NCBI GenBank assembly: GCA_045614365.1
Contig: JAZLCV010000037.1
Location: forward strand, 1-23,578
Direction of reading: 5' to 3'
DNA: 23,578 nucleotides
DNA from: SIG480 sp045614365
GTDB taxonomy: Bacteria; Bacillota; Clostridia; Oscillospirales; JAAYXM01
Below are positions 14,725-23,262 of this stretch, piece by piece (the stretch's first letter is position 1; the number at the start of each line of letters is the position of its first letter). Below the pieces are notes generated by a model that worked only from the letters and a program-made list of their open reading frames with translations, was not told the origin of the DNA and did no database searches. A program made the position numbers and the translations under genes.

Positions 14725-15846
14725 TTATAATTTACATCCCATAGGCAAAACTGTCGGGTACAGTTCCGCACCGCGGAGAGAAACGCCTTTTGAGATTACT
14801 ACCTGTCCGTCTGTGATGCAATACTCAAGCGTTGCATCCTCGCCGATATCCGCGCCCTGAAGAATGACGCAGTTTTTAACCGATGCACCTTTTCCGATAC
14901 GGACATTTCGTGAAATTATCGAATTTTCGACCGTACCCTCAATCACACAGCCGTCGGCAAGCATACAGTTCTTTACAACAGCTTCTTCCCCAAACATTGA
15001 CGGAACTTCATCAAATATATGCGTTGCAATCTCTCCTCCGCCAAACAGCTCGTCTCTTGTTTTTTCGTTAAGCAAATCAAGGTTTACTTTGAAATACGAT
15101 TCAACAGAATCTATTTTTTCGGCATAGCCCTTGTATTCACATGCATAGATATCAAGCGACTGTGCCATATCCTGAATGATATCACGTTCAAAATCATACT
15201 TATTATGTGCAACACACTGACAGATTAAAAACTCAAGCAGTCCGCGCTCAATAATATACGTTCCGAGAAGCATATTACTGTGGAGCTGAATATCCTGATT
15301 TATTGTTATATCTTTAATTCTGCCGTCTTTATCCACATCAATGAACGCATTGTTTTTAAACTTTGAAGGCTCATACACCTCTGCCTTATACAGCGCCGTC
15401 ATATATGCCTGCTTTTCTACATGCTTCTCTAAAAGCTCGGTGTAATCAATATTTGCGATAAGATTCCCGTCTGAAAGCAGTATATATTTACAGTCGCAGT
15501 TTCTGATATAATCAATAATTCCCATAAGAACGGATATTTTCCCGTTTCTTTCAGAAAGCACATCTCTGCTTCCTATCGACGGTGGCAGAATGGAAAGTCC
15601 TCCCTTTTTGCGGTTCAAATCCCATTCCTTACCCGTACCGAGATGGCTCATAAGCGAATAATAATCGCTTTTTGTTACAACACCCACGTTCTTTATTCCG
15701 GAATTGACCATACTTGAAAGCGTGAAGTCTATCATACGGTATCTTCCGCCGAACGGCACGGAAGCTGCTGTTCTGTTTTCCGTAAGCTCACGCATCGCAT
15801 CAATCTTGTCGTGAGCAAAAATTATCCCCAAAGTATCTCTTATCAT
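14725..15846 (-). CDS. glgD: GlgD, non-catalytic-type subunit of glucose-1-phosphate adenylyltransferase
   Basis: This 373-residue protein is a diverged partner of GlgC, as in other Firmicutes. It keeps the domain order (nucleotidyltransferase fold, then left-handed beta-helix with hexapeptide repeats such as NVRIGKGASVKNCVI) and the PFGGRYRMIDFTLS segment. The GGQGSRL nucleotide loop of GlgC is replaced by IIFAHDKIDAMRELT, and SGDHVYKMNY by LSDGNLIANIDY. In related systems GlgD raises or modulates GlgC activity but has little activity alone. Its ATG overlaps the glgC stop in an ATGA (15843-15846), which suggests translational coupling and matched subunit supply. It is about 30 residues shorter than GlgC. 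Confidence 0.95.
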   Translation of the reverse strand: MIRDTLGIIFAHDKIDAMRELTENRTAASVPFGGRYRMIDFTLSSMVNSGIKNVGVVTKSDYYSLMSHLGTGKEWDLNRKKGGLSILPPSIGSRDVLSERNGKISVLMGIIDYIRNCDCKYILLSDGNLIANIDYTELLEKHVEKQAYMTALYKAEVYEPSKFKNNAFIDVDKDGRIKDITINQDIQLHSNMLLGTYIIERGLLEFLICQCVAHNKYDFERDIIQDMAQSLDIYACEYKGYAEKIDSVESYFKVNLDLLNEKTRDELFGGGEIATHIFDEVPSMFGEEAVVKNCMLADGCVIEGTVENSIISRNVRIGKGASVKNCVILQGADIGEDATLEYCITDGQVVISKGVSLRGAELYPTVLPMGCKL

Positions 15847-17057
15847 AATGCCACCTCCATATCGGGAATGTCTTCTTCCACTATGGTACCGGGTTTTATG
15901 CAGACATTTTTTCCCACTGTCAGTGAATTTCCGACAACTGTTATTTTTTTGTTTTCTACAGCAGCCGGAGATGCTCCGATTTTTGCGCCTGCCCTGACGG
16001 TAACATTTTCTGCGATAATTGAATACTCAACAACAGCACCCTCCTCAATTATGCTTCCGGGCATTATTATTGAGTTGTTCACGACAGCACCCTTGCCGAT
16101 TTTTACGTCATAAAAAACAATCGAGTGATCAACCGTTCCGCAGGTATAACAGCCTTCAGCGATCATGGAGTTTTTCACTACTGCATCCGTTGAAATAAAC
16201 TGAGCCGGCTTTACGGGGTTTCTCGCATAAATTCTCCAGCCTTTATCATGGAGAACAAGCCCGCTTCCCGGTGTGATTGCGTCCATATTTGACTCCCACA
16301 GACTGTCAATCGTTCCGACATCCTTCCAATAGCCTTTATACTCATACGCAAAAAGCTTCTTGCCGTCTCCAAGCATTTCCGGAATGATATTTTTACCAAA
16401 GTCGTTCTGGCTTTCGGGGTTATTCTCGTCTTCAATAAGGTATTTTTCCAGAACGTCCCATGTGAAAATATACACACCCATAGAAGCCTTTGTGCTTTTC
16501 GGATTTTCCGGTTTTTCCTCAAACTCATATACGGAATTATCATCGCGGAGATTCATTATTCCGAAACGCGAGGCTTCCTCAATTGGAACATCAATAACTG
16601 CGATTGTGCAGTCCGCCTGTGTTTTCTTGTGCTCACGGAGCATCCAGTCATAATTCATTTTATAAACATGGTCTCCCGAAAGAACAAGAACATACTTCGG
16701 ATTAAAGCTTCTTATAAAGTTTATGTTCTGATAAATTGCATTTGCTGTTCCCTTATACCACGCGCCGCTCGTGCTTGTCATATACGGTGGCAGAATGGCA
16801 ACACCGCCGTTGGAGCGGTCAAGGTCCCACGGCTGACCATTGCCGATATATGTGTTAAGTTCAAGCGGCTGATACTGAGTAAGTACACCCACCGTATCAA
16901 TCCCCGAGTTGATACAGTTGGACAGAGGGAAGTCTATAATCCTGTACTTTCCACCAAATGGAACAGCGGGCTTTGCCACGTTTTTTGTAAGCACGTGAAG
17001 TCTGCTCCCCTGCCCGCCGGCAAGTAGCATGGCAATGCATTCCTTTGATTTTAACAT
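15843..17057 (-). CDS. glgC: Glucose-1-phosphate adenylyltransferase, catalytic subunit
   Basis: This 404-residue enzyme makes ADP-glucose and pyrophosphate from ATP and glucose-1-phosphate, the committed step of glycogen synthesis. The nucleotide loop AGGQGSRL (residues 13-20), KPAVPFGGKYRIIDFPLSN, GTANAIYQN, SGDHVYKMNY and EEKPENPKS are all present, so the catalytic and sugar-phosphate sites look intact. A C-terminal beta-helix with hexapeptide repeats follows. It begins six bases after the glgB stop, with a GGAGAAAGGG region upstream serving as ribosome binding site, and its stop overlaps the glgD start by four bases. Confidence 0.97.
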   Translation of the reverse strand: MLKSKECIAMLLAGGQGSRLHVLTKNVAKPAVPFGGKYRIIDFPLSNCINSGIDTVGVLTQYQPLELNTYIGNGQPWDLDRSNGGVAILPPYMTSTSGAWYKGTANAIYQNINFIRSFNPKYVLVLSGDHVYKMNYDWMLREHKKTQADCTIAVIDVPIEEASRFGIMNLRDDNSVYEFEEKPENPKSTKASMGVYIFTWDVLEKYLIEDENNPESQNDFGKNIIPEMLGDGKKLFAYEYKGYWKDVGTIDSLWESNMDAITPGSGLVLHDKGWRIYARNPVKPAQFISTDAVVKNSMIAEGCYTCGTVDHSIVFYDVKIGKGAVVNNSIIMPGSIIEEGAVVEYSIIAENVTVRAGAKIGASPAAVENKKITVVGNSLTVGKNVCIKPGTIVEEDIPDMEVAL

Positions 17058-17063
17058 TTTAAC

Positions 17064-18965
17064 TCATCCCTTTCTCCTGATAAAAATCACGCTCATCGAC
17101 GGCAATGTCAATGTAAGATAGGCGTCATTCCCGTCCGGACGATTTGTTTTTATATAAGGTGCATATTCCACACCCGTACCGCCGTATTTTTCCTTGTCGC
17201 TGTTGAATACAACCCTGTAGCTTCCGGCTTCTGAAACCTTGAACGCATATCCGTTCCGCGTTACGGGTGAAAAATTCAGGGCAGCTATTATCTCCTTGCC
17301 TTTACTGTCTTTTCGTTTAAATACAATAACATTTCTGTCAGAATCGTCAACCGTTATCCACTCAAAGCCTTCCCAGCCGGTATCAAGCTCCCACAGCTCG
17401 GGATTTTTAAGATAAAACTTATTCAGATCACGGACATATTCGTGCATTTTGCGGTGCATATCAAACCCGAGCAGGTTCCAATCAAGTTCCTTCTCATAAT
17501 TCCATTCCGAAAACTGAGCAAATTCATTTCCCATAAAACTGAGTTTTTTCCCCGGATGTGCAATTATATACCCGAGCATTGCGCGAAGTCCCGCGAATTT
17601 TTGTTCATAATCACCGGGCTGTTTTCCGATAAGCGAGCATTTACCGTGAACGACCTCGTCGTGAGAGAAAGGAAGTATATAATTCTCCGAAAAGGCATAT
17701 GCCAGCGAGAATGTAAGCTCGTTATGCTTATGCTTCCTAAAAATCGGATCTGTTGAAAAATACCTCAGAGTATCATTCATCCAGCCCATATTCCATTTGA
17801 AATGGAAACCAAGCCCGTTCATATACGGCGGTTTTGTAACCATCGGCCATGCGGTTGATTCTTCTGCAATCATAATTATATCCGGATACACGCTGCAAAG
17901 AGTTGAGTTAAGCTCACGCAGAAAATCCGCCGCCTCAAGATTTTCATTTCCGCCGTAGCAGTTCGCACGCCACTGACCTTGAGACTTTCCATAGTCAAGA
18001 TAAAGCATACTTGCAACGGCGTCTACACGAATTCCATCTATATGAAAATATTCACACCAGAAAGCGGCGTTTGATATAAGGAAATTCTTTACTTCATTTC
18101 TTCCGTAATCAAATATGCGCGTTCCCCAATCGGGATGCTCGCACTTTAAAGGGTCAGAATATTCATACAACGTTCTGCCGTCAAACTCATAAAGGCCGTG
18201 TGCATCCTTCGGAAAATGAGCTGCAACCCAATCTATGATAACGCCTATTCCGCACTTATGACATTCATTGATGAAATGCATAAAATCCTTCGGCGTTCCG
18301 TATCTTGAGCTTGCGGCAAAATATCCGGTAACCTGATATCCCCACGAACCGTCATATGGAAACTCCGAAACAGGAAGCAGTTCAATATGTGTATATCCCA
18401 TCTTCTTTACATACGGAACAAGTTCACGCGCAAGGTCCGTATATGAATAAAAATTGCCGTCCGGGTGCTTTTTCCATGAGCCCGGATGTACCTCATATAT
18501 ATTCATTGCTTCCGAAAAAGCACTGTGCTCTGCTCTGTATTTAAGCCAGTTTCCATCACCCCACCGGAATCCGTCTATATCATAGATTTTCGATGCGGTT
18601 CCCGGACGTGTTTCTGCGTGAAACGCATAAGGGTCAGCCTTTTGCAGCGTCGTTCCGTATGTTGTATCTATGCTGTATTTATATATGTCGTACTCTCGCA
18701 AATATGGAACAAACGCTTCCCAGACGGTTTTGTCATCCCCCGGATTTTTCATAACATTCGCATTTTTATCCCAGTTATTAAAATCGCCCACAACGGAAAC
18801 CGACAAAGCATCCGGTGCCCATACCCTGAACATAACACCCGGTACTTCGTTTTCTTCTGCAAAGTGCGCACCGAAATATTTATACGCATATATGTCTTTT
18901 CCCTGATGGAACAGCCATCTGTGTTCCTTACTTTCCTCGTTTTCACAATTCCTGTTACAAAGCAT
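17064..18965 (-). CDS. glgB: 1,4-alpha-glucan (glycogen) branching enzyme
   Basis: This 633-residue GH13 enzyme transfers alpha-1,4-glucan segments to alpha-1,6 positions. The N-terminal carbohydrate-binding (CBM48-like) domain is seen in VMFRVWAPDALSVSVVGDFNNWD (44-66). The barrel carries DWVAAHFP, GIRVDAVASM with nucleophile D315, IAEEST with E368, and LPFSHDEVVHGK with D436, the usual branching-enzyme signatures. A C-terminal beta domain ends the protein. It starts three bases after the stop of the D,D-carboxypeptidase gene, with GGGAGAAAG just upstream inside that gene's end, so the glycogen genes appear transcriptionally joined to a cell-wall gene. Confidence 0.97.
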   Translation of the reverse strand: MLCNRNCENEESKEHRWLFHQGKDIYAYKYFGAHFAEENEVPGVMFRVWAPDALSVSVVGDFNNWDKNANVMKNPGDDKTVWEAFVPYLREYDIYKYSIDTTYGTTLQKADPYAFHAETRPGTASKIYDIDGFRWGDGNWLKYRAEHSAFSEAMNIYEVHPGSWKKHPDGNFYSYTDLARELVPYVKKMGYTHIELLPVSEFPYDGSWGYQVTGYFAASSRYGTPKDFMHFINECHKCGIGVIIDWVAAHFPKDAHGLYEFDGRTLYEYSDPLKCEHPDWGTRIFDYGRNEVKNFLISNAAFWCEYFHIDGIRVDAVASMLYLDYGKSQGQWRANCYGGNENLEAADFLRELNSTLCSVYPDIIMIAEESTAWPMVTKPPYMNGLGFHFKWNMGWMNDTLRYFSTDPIFRKHKHNELTFSLAYAFSENYILPFSHDEVVHGKCSLIGKQPGDYEQKFAGLRAMLGYIIAHPGKKLSFMGNEFAQFSEWNYEKELDWNLLGFDMHRKMHEYVRDLNKFYLKNPELWELDTGWEGFEWITVDDSDRNVIVFKRKDSKGKEIIAALNFSPVTRNGYAFKVSEAGSYRVVFNSDKEKYGGTGVEYAPYIKTNRPDGNDAYLTLTLPSMSVIFIRRKG

Positions 18966-18968
18966 TTT

Positions 18969-20063
18969 TTACTTTCTCCCAAAAAAATCAAGAATTTTTT
19001 CTATAAATGACCTATTTTCATATTCCTGCACAGTATCGCAGCTTACCACAGACAGTGAGCCTAAAACCTCACCGTTTAAAACATATTTTATCTCCCCTAC
19101 AACATCGCCGGTATTTATCGGCGCATATACAAATCCCGGCAAGCTGATTTCTGCTTTCACAGTGTTTTCTTTTCCCTTTTCCATAAGGAATGAGAGATTT
19201 CCGCACACATCTACGAGGACTTCATCTGAAACACCTCCGACTACATGAAGCTTTGGAAGCGTAATGTTTTCCGGCGAGTATTCCTTCAAAGCGAAATTAT
19301 TAAAACCGTAATCCAGCATCCTTGTATGGTCATCCCAGTCATCAGGTGCCGCCAACGTTACGGCAACAAGCGTCATACCGTTTCTTTCAGCACTCGACAC
19401 AAGGCATCTTCCCGCCTCTTTTGTAAACCCGGTCTTTACCCCGTTTGCTCCGTCATAAAGTCTGAGCATCTTGTTATGATTTGAAAGAGCTCTTCCTGCA
19501 ACTGTTTTTTCTTTAGTTGCAACTATCCCGGCAAAGCGCGGGTTATCAAGCGCATATGCTGTCAAAAGTGCCATATCGTATGCTGTTGAAAAATGTCCGT
19601 CCTCCGGCAACCCGCTTGGATTCTTAAAGCAGGAATTTTTCATTCCAATTTCTTTTGCGGTATGGTTCATCATATCGGTAAACCGTCCTATATCCCCTTT
19701 GCCGATATGATACGCAAGCGTGGCTGCAGCATCATTACCCGACCGCAACAACAGTCCGTATAGCAAGTCAGAAACAGATAAACGCTCGTTTTCCTCAAGA
19801 TACATAGACGTTCCCTCCGTTCCGACAACCGTACGAGGGACGGTAACCTTTTCGGAAAGATCTGCGTGTTCTAAAGTTACGAGCGCTGTCATTATCTTTG
19901 TTGTCGATGCCATCGGCCGCGGGGTCTCCGAATCCTTTTCAAACAGAACCGTTTTTGTTTCCGGTTCGTAAAGAATTGCCGACTTCGCAGACACATCCAA
20001 TGCAAATACCGGACCTGATAAAGAGCAAAACAGAAATACTGTCACAAAAAGACGTTTGTACAC
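18969..20063 (-). CDS. D-alanyl-D-alanine carboxypeptidase (PBP5/DacF-like)
   Basis: This 364-residue serine-type carboxypeptidase (peptidase S11) removes the terminal D-alanine of peptidoglycan stem peptides outside the membrane. A signal peptide ends near residue 21 (VFA-LD). The penicillin-binding motifs are complete: S53-T-T-K56, S108-G-N and K210-T-G. A PBP5-type C-terminal domain follows, ending in a short amphipathic stretch, SFIEKILDFFGRK, of the kind that holds these proteins to the membrane. Translation starts at GTG, eight bases after GGAGGTG. Neighbours ScpAB, DUF2953 and YtfJ fit a cell-cycle or sporulation setting, so a DacF-like role in spore cortex or vegetative wall trimming is plausible. 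The family is certain, the paralogue is not. Confidence 0.93.
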   Translation of the reverse strand: MYKRLFVTVFLFCSLSGPVFALDVSAKSAILYEPETKTVLFEKDSETPRPMASTTKIMTALVTLEHADLSEKVTVPRTVVGTEGTSMYLEENERLSVSDLLYGLLLRSGNDAAATLAYHIGKGDIGRFTDMMNHTAKEIGMKNSCFKNPSGLPEDGHFSTAYDMALLTAYALDNPRFAGIVATKEKTVAGRALSNHNKMLRLYDGANGVKTGFTKEAGRCLVSSAERNGMTLVAVTLAAPDDWDDHTRMLDYGFNNFALKEYSPENITLPKLHVVGGVSDEVLVDVCGNLSFLMEKGKENTVKAEISLPGFVYAPINTGDVVGEIKYVLNGEVLGSLSVVSCDTVQEYENRSFIEKILDFFGRK

Positions 20064-20126
20064 GTGTTTTCACCTCCACTTAAAAATAATACGTTTTAAA
20101 AAGCGGAGATATTCCTTTTTGCAGAA

Positions 20127-20519
20127 TTATTCTTCGTCTTCCTTTTTCTTCTTGCTTCTTTTTATATATCCGTCTACCCTGTCCATAACCTCGGGAACAA
20201 GCTCAACAAGTCTGTCTACTGTAGTGTTAGGTGCGGCGACCATCGGAACAAGCCTTACATTGCCGTCCTTAACCACAAGGAATGCCTCCGGGTTAATTGA
20301 TACTCCGGCACCGCTTCCGCCGCCGAAATTTACGCCTTCCTTCTTACTGTCAAAATCCGAGCCTCCGGAAGCAAAGCCGAAGGACACCTTCGAAACAGGA
20401 ATGATTGTTGTTCCGTCCGGAGTTGTGATCTGGTCCCCGATAATTGTGTTTACATCAACCATACTTCTGAGTTTTTCCATAGTGGTTTTCATTACATCGT
20501 TCAATGCGTGTTCAGCCAT
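20127..20519 (-). CDS. ytfJ: GerW/YtfJ family sporulation protein
   Basis: This 130-residue protein matches the GerW (YtfJ) family, needed in Bacillus for normal spore germination. Visible features are IIGDQITTPDGTTIIPVSKVSFGFASGG, a glycine-rich GVNFGGGSGAGVSINPEAFLVV segment, and a charged Lys/Glu tail. There is no signal peptide or membrane segment. Its start overlaps the end of the DUF2953 gene by eight bases (20512-20519), the usual ytfI-ytfJ arrangement. It is one of the best hints that the organism, or its recent ancestor, makes spores. Confidence 0.93.
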   Translation of the reverse strand: MAEHALNDVMKTTMEKLRSMVDVNTIIGDQITTPDGTTIIPVSKVSFGFASGGSDFDSKKEGVNFGGGSGAGVSINPEAFLVVKDGNVRLVPMVAAPNTTVDRLVELVPEVMDRVDGYIKRSKKKKEDEE

Positions 20520-21087
20520 TTTTCTGATTTCCCTTCTTTATAATTATTTTTGTTAAATATTTATACAAAAAGCAAGCTGCTGTTGCAATCAGCTGACCGG
20601 TAAAAATACGGATATCTGCCAACAGATAAACCGATATATCTTCAGCCTCAAAATCAGCATTCACCGATATGCTTTTTTTCTTTATCTTCATTCCGCGGTC
20701 AAGAAACGGAAAAATTGCTCCTATTCCCGCGGCAGTTTTGCCGTATAACATTGCTGTGGAATAAGCATCGCGGCTTCCGAGCGTTATGTTCATAACAAGC
20801 CTTTTTACAACCAGCCACCGTATAAAACATCCGAGAGCATCAACTGCCGGACCGATAACGGCAAGCATCTGTTTTGCACTGCCCGGCTTTTTTTCTGTTT
20901 TCCTCTTCTCCCCTTTCCGGGATTTTCGCGCTTCTTCTTTCCCGCCTTTTTTCCTGCCGGGGTAAAGCTTAAAAAAGAGAAGCTTCAGTTGCACGGAAAA
21001 ACCGCTTTCGCCGTATTCAAGATGGAGGAACACGGGAATCAGGCAGATGAGCGCAATAATTAATATCACAACAGCAAAAATCAACAT
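20512..21087 (-). CDS. ytfI: DUF2953 (YtfI-like) membrane protein
   Basis: This 191-residue protein starts with a strong hydrophobic segment (residues 2-21, LIFAVVILIIALICLIPVFL), then a beta-like stretch GESGFSVQLKLLFFKLYPG, a highly basic Lys/Arg/Glu linker (about 45-70), and a conserved-looking C-terminal part that includes SISVNADFEAEDISVYLLADIRIF. It fits the DUF2953 family, commonly found just before ytfJ in spore formers; the molecular role is unknown. The ATG lies two bases after the scpB stop with AGGAAG upstream. The assignment rests on architecture and gene order. Confidence 0.8.
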   Translation of the reverse strand: MLIFAVVILIIALICLIPVFLHLEYGESGFSVQLKLLFFKLYPGRKKGGKEEARKSRKGEKRKTEKKPGSAKQMLAVIGPAVDALGCFIRWLVVKRLVMNITLGSRDAYSTAMLYGKTAAGIGAIFPFLDRGMKIKKKSISVNADFEAEDISVYLLADIRIFTGQLIATAACFLYKYLTKIIIKKGNQKNG

Positions 21088-21089
21088 AT

Positions 21090-21689
21090 TCAGGCTTCCT
21101 GTTCTTCGCTCTGAGCGGATTGTTGCTCCGCCTCATGCTCTGCTTCGCTGAATGTAATCTGACCGTCCTCTGTATCGGAAAATTCCGGAAGTTCAGGCAG
21201 ATCGTTAAGGCTTTCAAGACCGAAAACGCGCAAGAAATCCTTTGTCGTTCTGTAAAGAATAGGCTTTCCCGGAACATCAAGGCGTCCGGATTCCTTAATC
21301 AGACCTTTTTCGGTAAGCGATGTTATCGAATAAGAACAGTCTACCCCTCTTACCTGCTCAACATACGCGCGGGTAACCGGCTGACGGTATGCGATGACCG
21401 ACAAAACCTCAAGAAGCGGAGGAGAAAGGCGCGGAGCTTTTTTTGTTTCAAGTGCTTTCCTTATATACTCTGCATGTTGCGGTGCAGAACACATCTGATA
21501 TGAATTATCAAGCTTTACAATCCGCACCCCGCGCTGCTCAAAATCATAATAGTCACGCAGATTTGTGATAATTTTTTCAAGTGAGATTTCATCCACATCA
21601 AGAATTTCCGCTATGCGCGAAAGCTCTACCGGATCACCGGTTGCAAAAAGAATAGCTTCCACCGCGCGTTCAATTTCAACAATTTCCAT
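21090..21689 (-). CDS. scpB: Segregation and condensation protein B
   Basis: This 199-residue protein is the ScpB kleisin-interacting subunit of the SMC-ScpAB condensin, which organises and helps separate chromosomes. It shows paired winged-helix regions: EAILFATGDPVELSRIAEIL near the start, then LSPPLLEVLSVIAYRQPVTRAYVEQVRGVD and a second wing ending in ESGRLDVPGKPILYRTT. An acidic Glu/Gln-rich tail follows. It starts just after scpA, with an AGGGG site inside the last scpA codons, which supports coupled translation. Confidence 0.97.
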   Translation of the reverse strand: MEIVEIERAVEAILFATGDPVELSRIAEILDVDEISLEKIITNLRDYYDFEQRGVRIVKLDNSYQMCSAPQHAEYIRKALETKKAPRLSPPLLEVLSVIAYRQPVTRAYVEQVRGVDCSYSITSLTEKGLIKESGRLDVPGKPILYRTTKDFLRVFGLESLNDLPELPEFSDTEDGQITFSEAEHEAEQQSAQSEEQEA

Positions 21690-21691
21690 TT

Positions 21692-22429
21692 TTAATTCCC
21701 CTGTGTTATTTCTTTATTTTCTTCCGCCAGAAGCGATATATCCTCGGTATCATCGGAAATTTTAATTCTGTTTGTTTTGCACAGCTCTAAAACTGCAAGG
21801 AAAGTTGCAACAACCTCTGAGCGCGTTTTTACGCTGTCGAACAAATCCATAAAGCTTGTCTTTTTTGTGGAGAGAAGTCTTTTTAGGATATACGCAACTT
21901 TTTTGCCGACCGAATAGACCTCACGTCCGACGATTCCCGCAAAATTTGTGATTTTCGGAGGAATTTTTGTTTCCGCGCGCTCGAGCATATTAAGTATTGC
22001 AAGGCGCAGATCCATACGGTCATGCTCATACTTATACGACTTGTCCGGAGTTATCTGTTCCGGCATTTTGGTGTACATATCAAGGCCGCTTTCGGCGCGG
22101 GCGTTGAGCGTTCCGCTGACTTCTTTTATCCGTTGATATTCAAGAAGCATTTCGACAAGGCGAGCTCTCGGGTCTTCTTCATCTTCTATATCGTCATACT
22201 TCGGGAGAAGCATTTTGGATTTGATGTAAAGAAGATGTGCCGACATGGCAACAAAGTCGCAGGTGACGGCAAGGTCTCTCTCCTGCATTTCTTCCAGAGC
22301 CTTGTTGTATTGCTCAAGTATCTCAACAATCGGGATGTCGTAAATATTCAGTTTATTTTTTGAAATCAGATGCAAAAGAAGGTCCAACGGCCCGTCAAAA
22401 ACATCAAGATGATAGGTAATTTCTGCCAT
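21692..22429 (-). CDS. scpA: Segregation and condensation protein A (kleisin)
   Basis: This 245-residue kleisin links the SMC heads with ScpB. The N-terminal signature FDGPLDLLLHLI and NIYDIPIVEILEQYNKAL is present, followed by the helical LLYIKSKMLLP and acidic EDEEDPR linker, and a C-terminal winged-helix region containing ATFLAVLELCK, which should bind the SMC head. Length is typical. It follows the M50 protease gene by 13 bases, with an AGGGG ribosome binding site before the ATG. Confidence 0.97.
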   Translation of the reverse strand: MAEITYHLDVFDGPLDLLLHLISKNKLNIYDIPIVEILEQYNKALEEMQERDLAVTCDFVAMSAHLLYIKSKMLLPKYDDIEDEEDPRARLVEMLLEYQRIKEVSGTLNARAESGLDMYTKMPEQITPDKSYKYEHDRMDLRLAILNMLERAETKIPPKITNFAGIVGREVYSVGKKVAYILKRLLSTKKTSFMDLFDSVKTRSEVVATFLAVLELCKTNRIKISDDTEDISLLAEENKEITQGN

Positions 22430-22442
22430 AAGAATCCCCTTA

Positions 22443-23108
22443 TCAGTAAAATATTGCCGACAGCACAGCTATTATGCCGCGAAATACAGTTTCACGGATG
22501 TATGTAAGAAATGCGGTAAAGAACGGAACGTTAACAAGCACAAGAAGGATTAACATTCCGTAACGTTCATACTTCAGAATAAAGCTGTACGCGCGACGAG
22601 GAAGGAGCGAAAACAAAATTTTTGATCCGTCAAGCGGTGGCACCGGAATGAGGTTAAACACTGCAAGACCGATGTTAAGAATTGCAAATACAAGAAAAAA
22701 TTCAAGAACAACATTTAATGCACCAAGCAATGCCCTGCTCTCAATATCGAACAGCGAAACTGCGAGAATAACCGACATTGACAGCACTGCCATAAGCAGA
22801 TTGGAAACAGGGCCCGCGATTGAAACAAGCGCCATACCCAATTTTCTGTTTTTGAAAAAATACGGATTAACGGGAACGGGTTTTGCCCAGCCAAAGCCGA
22901 ATATTATCATACACAAAAGCCCGAGCGGATCCATGTGCTGTATAGGATTAAGCGATAATCTTCCACTGTTTTTTGCAGTTCTGTCTCCCAAAAGATATGC
23001 AACATATCCATGGCTTATTTCATGAAAAATTATTGCGAGCAGAGCCGCCGGGATAATAAGCCAGTTAAGTCCCGAAAACAGCTCTCTTATTCTGCCGACA
23101 ATGCCCAA
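22443..23108 (-). CDS. Site-2 protease family membrane metalloprotease (peptidase M50)
   Basis: This 221-residue polytopic protein has the zinc motif H29-E30-I-S-H33 inside the first membrane helix and the second-site NLIPVPPLDG that supplies an aspartate ligand. About five hydrophobic segments are seen and no PDZ domain, which places it in the short YwhC-like group often found beside scpA. Such enzymes cut within membranes; the substrate is unknown. Translation starts at TTG (23108), eight bases after GGAGG, as no better codon fits. The gene has a consensus promoter and is first in the long minus-strand block. Confidence 0.92.
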   Translation of the reverse strand: MGIVGRIRELFSGLNWLIIPAALLAIIFHEISHGYVAYLLGDRTAKNSGRLSLNPIQHMDPLGLLCMIIFGFGWAKPVPVNPYFFKNRKLGMALVSIAGPVSNLLMAVLSMSVILAVSLFDIESRALLGALNVVLEFFLVFAILNIGLAVFNLIPVPPLDGSKILFSLLPRRAYSFILKYERYGMLILLVLVNVPFFTAFLTYIRETVFRGIIAVLSAIFY

Positions 23109-23149
23109 CGATAAAACCTCCGTCCGTGCAGAAACAATTTCACAAGATA

Positions 23150-23178
23150 ATTATAGCACAAAGAACAGATTTATACAA
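23150..23178 (-). promoter_or_regulatory. Promoter of the M50-scpAB-glycogen block
   Basis: TTGTAT (23178-23173) and a perfect TATAAT (23155-23150) are separated by 17 bases on the minus strand, predicting a start near 23143 and a leader of about 35 bases. It is the only strong promoter I found ahead of the twelve tightly spaced genes down to 8935, although internal promoters cannot be excluded. Confidence 0.75.
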
Positions 23179-23190
23179 GAAAAAGTTATA

Positions 23191-23234
23191 AAAACAACCT
23201 CCGAAGCGAAAAAAACCGTTCCGGAGGTTGTTTT
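23191..23234 (-). terminator. Rho-independent terminator after the SLH-protein gene
   Basis: The arms CGGAGGTTGTTTT and AAAACAACCTCCG form a 13-bp stem around a loop of 18 bases. On the minus strand the stem ends in a T-run (TTTTTAT at about 23194-23188). It follows the SLH gene stop by about 30 bases and precedes the protease promoter. The far side also ends in T4, so weak activity on the plus strand is possible. Confidence 0.88.
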
Positions 23235-23262
23235 GAGATGCAAAGTGCAAAATTATTTTATA

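Noticed and set aside
14725..15846. glgD as a decayed duplicate of glgC
   Set aside because: The diverged nucleotide loop is normal for GlgD in Firmicutes and the frame is intact with a coupled start, so it is a working partner, not a pseudogene.
18486..19010. 174-residue open frame on the plus strand
   Set aside because: It is antisense to the start of glgB, whose branching-enzyme motifs are complete.
20056..20556. 166-residue open frame on the plus strand
   Set aside because: It is antisense to ytfJ and the carboxypeptidase start, is Ser/Thr/Pro-rich without known motifs, and both minus-strand genes are certain.
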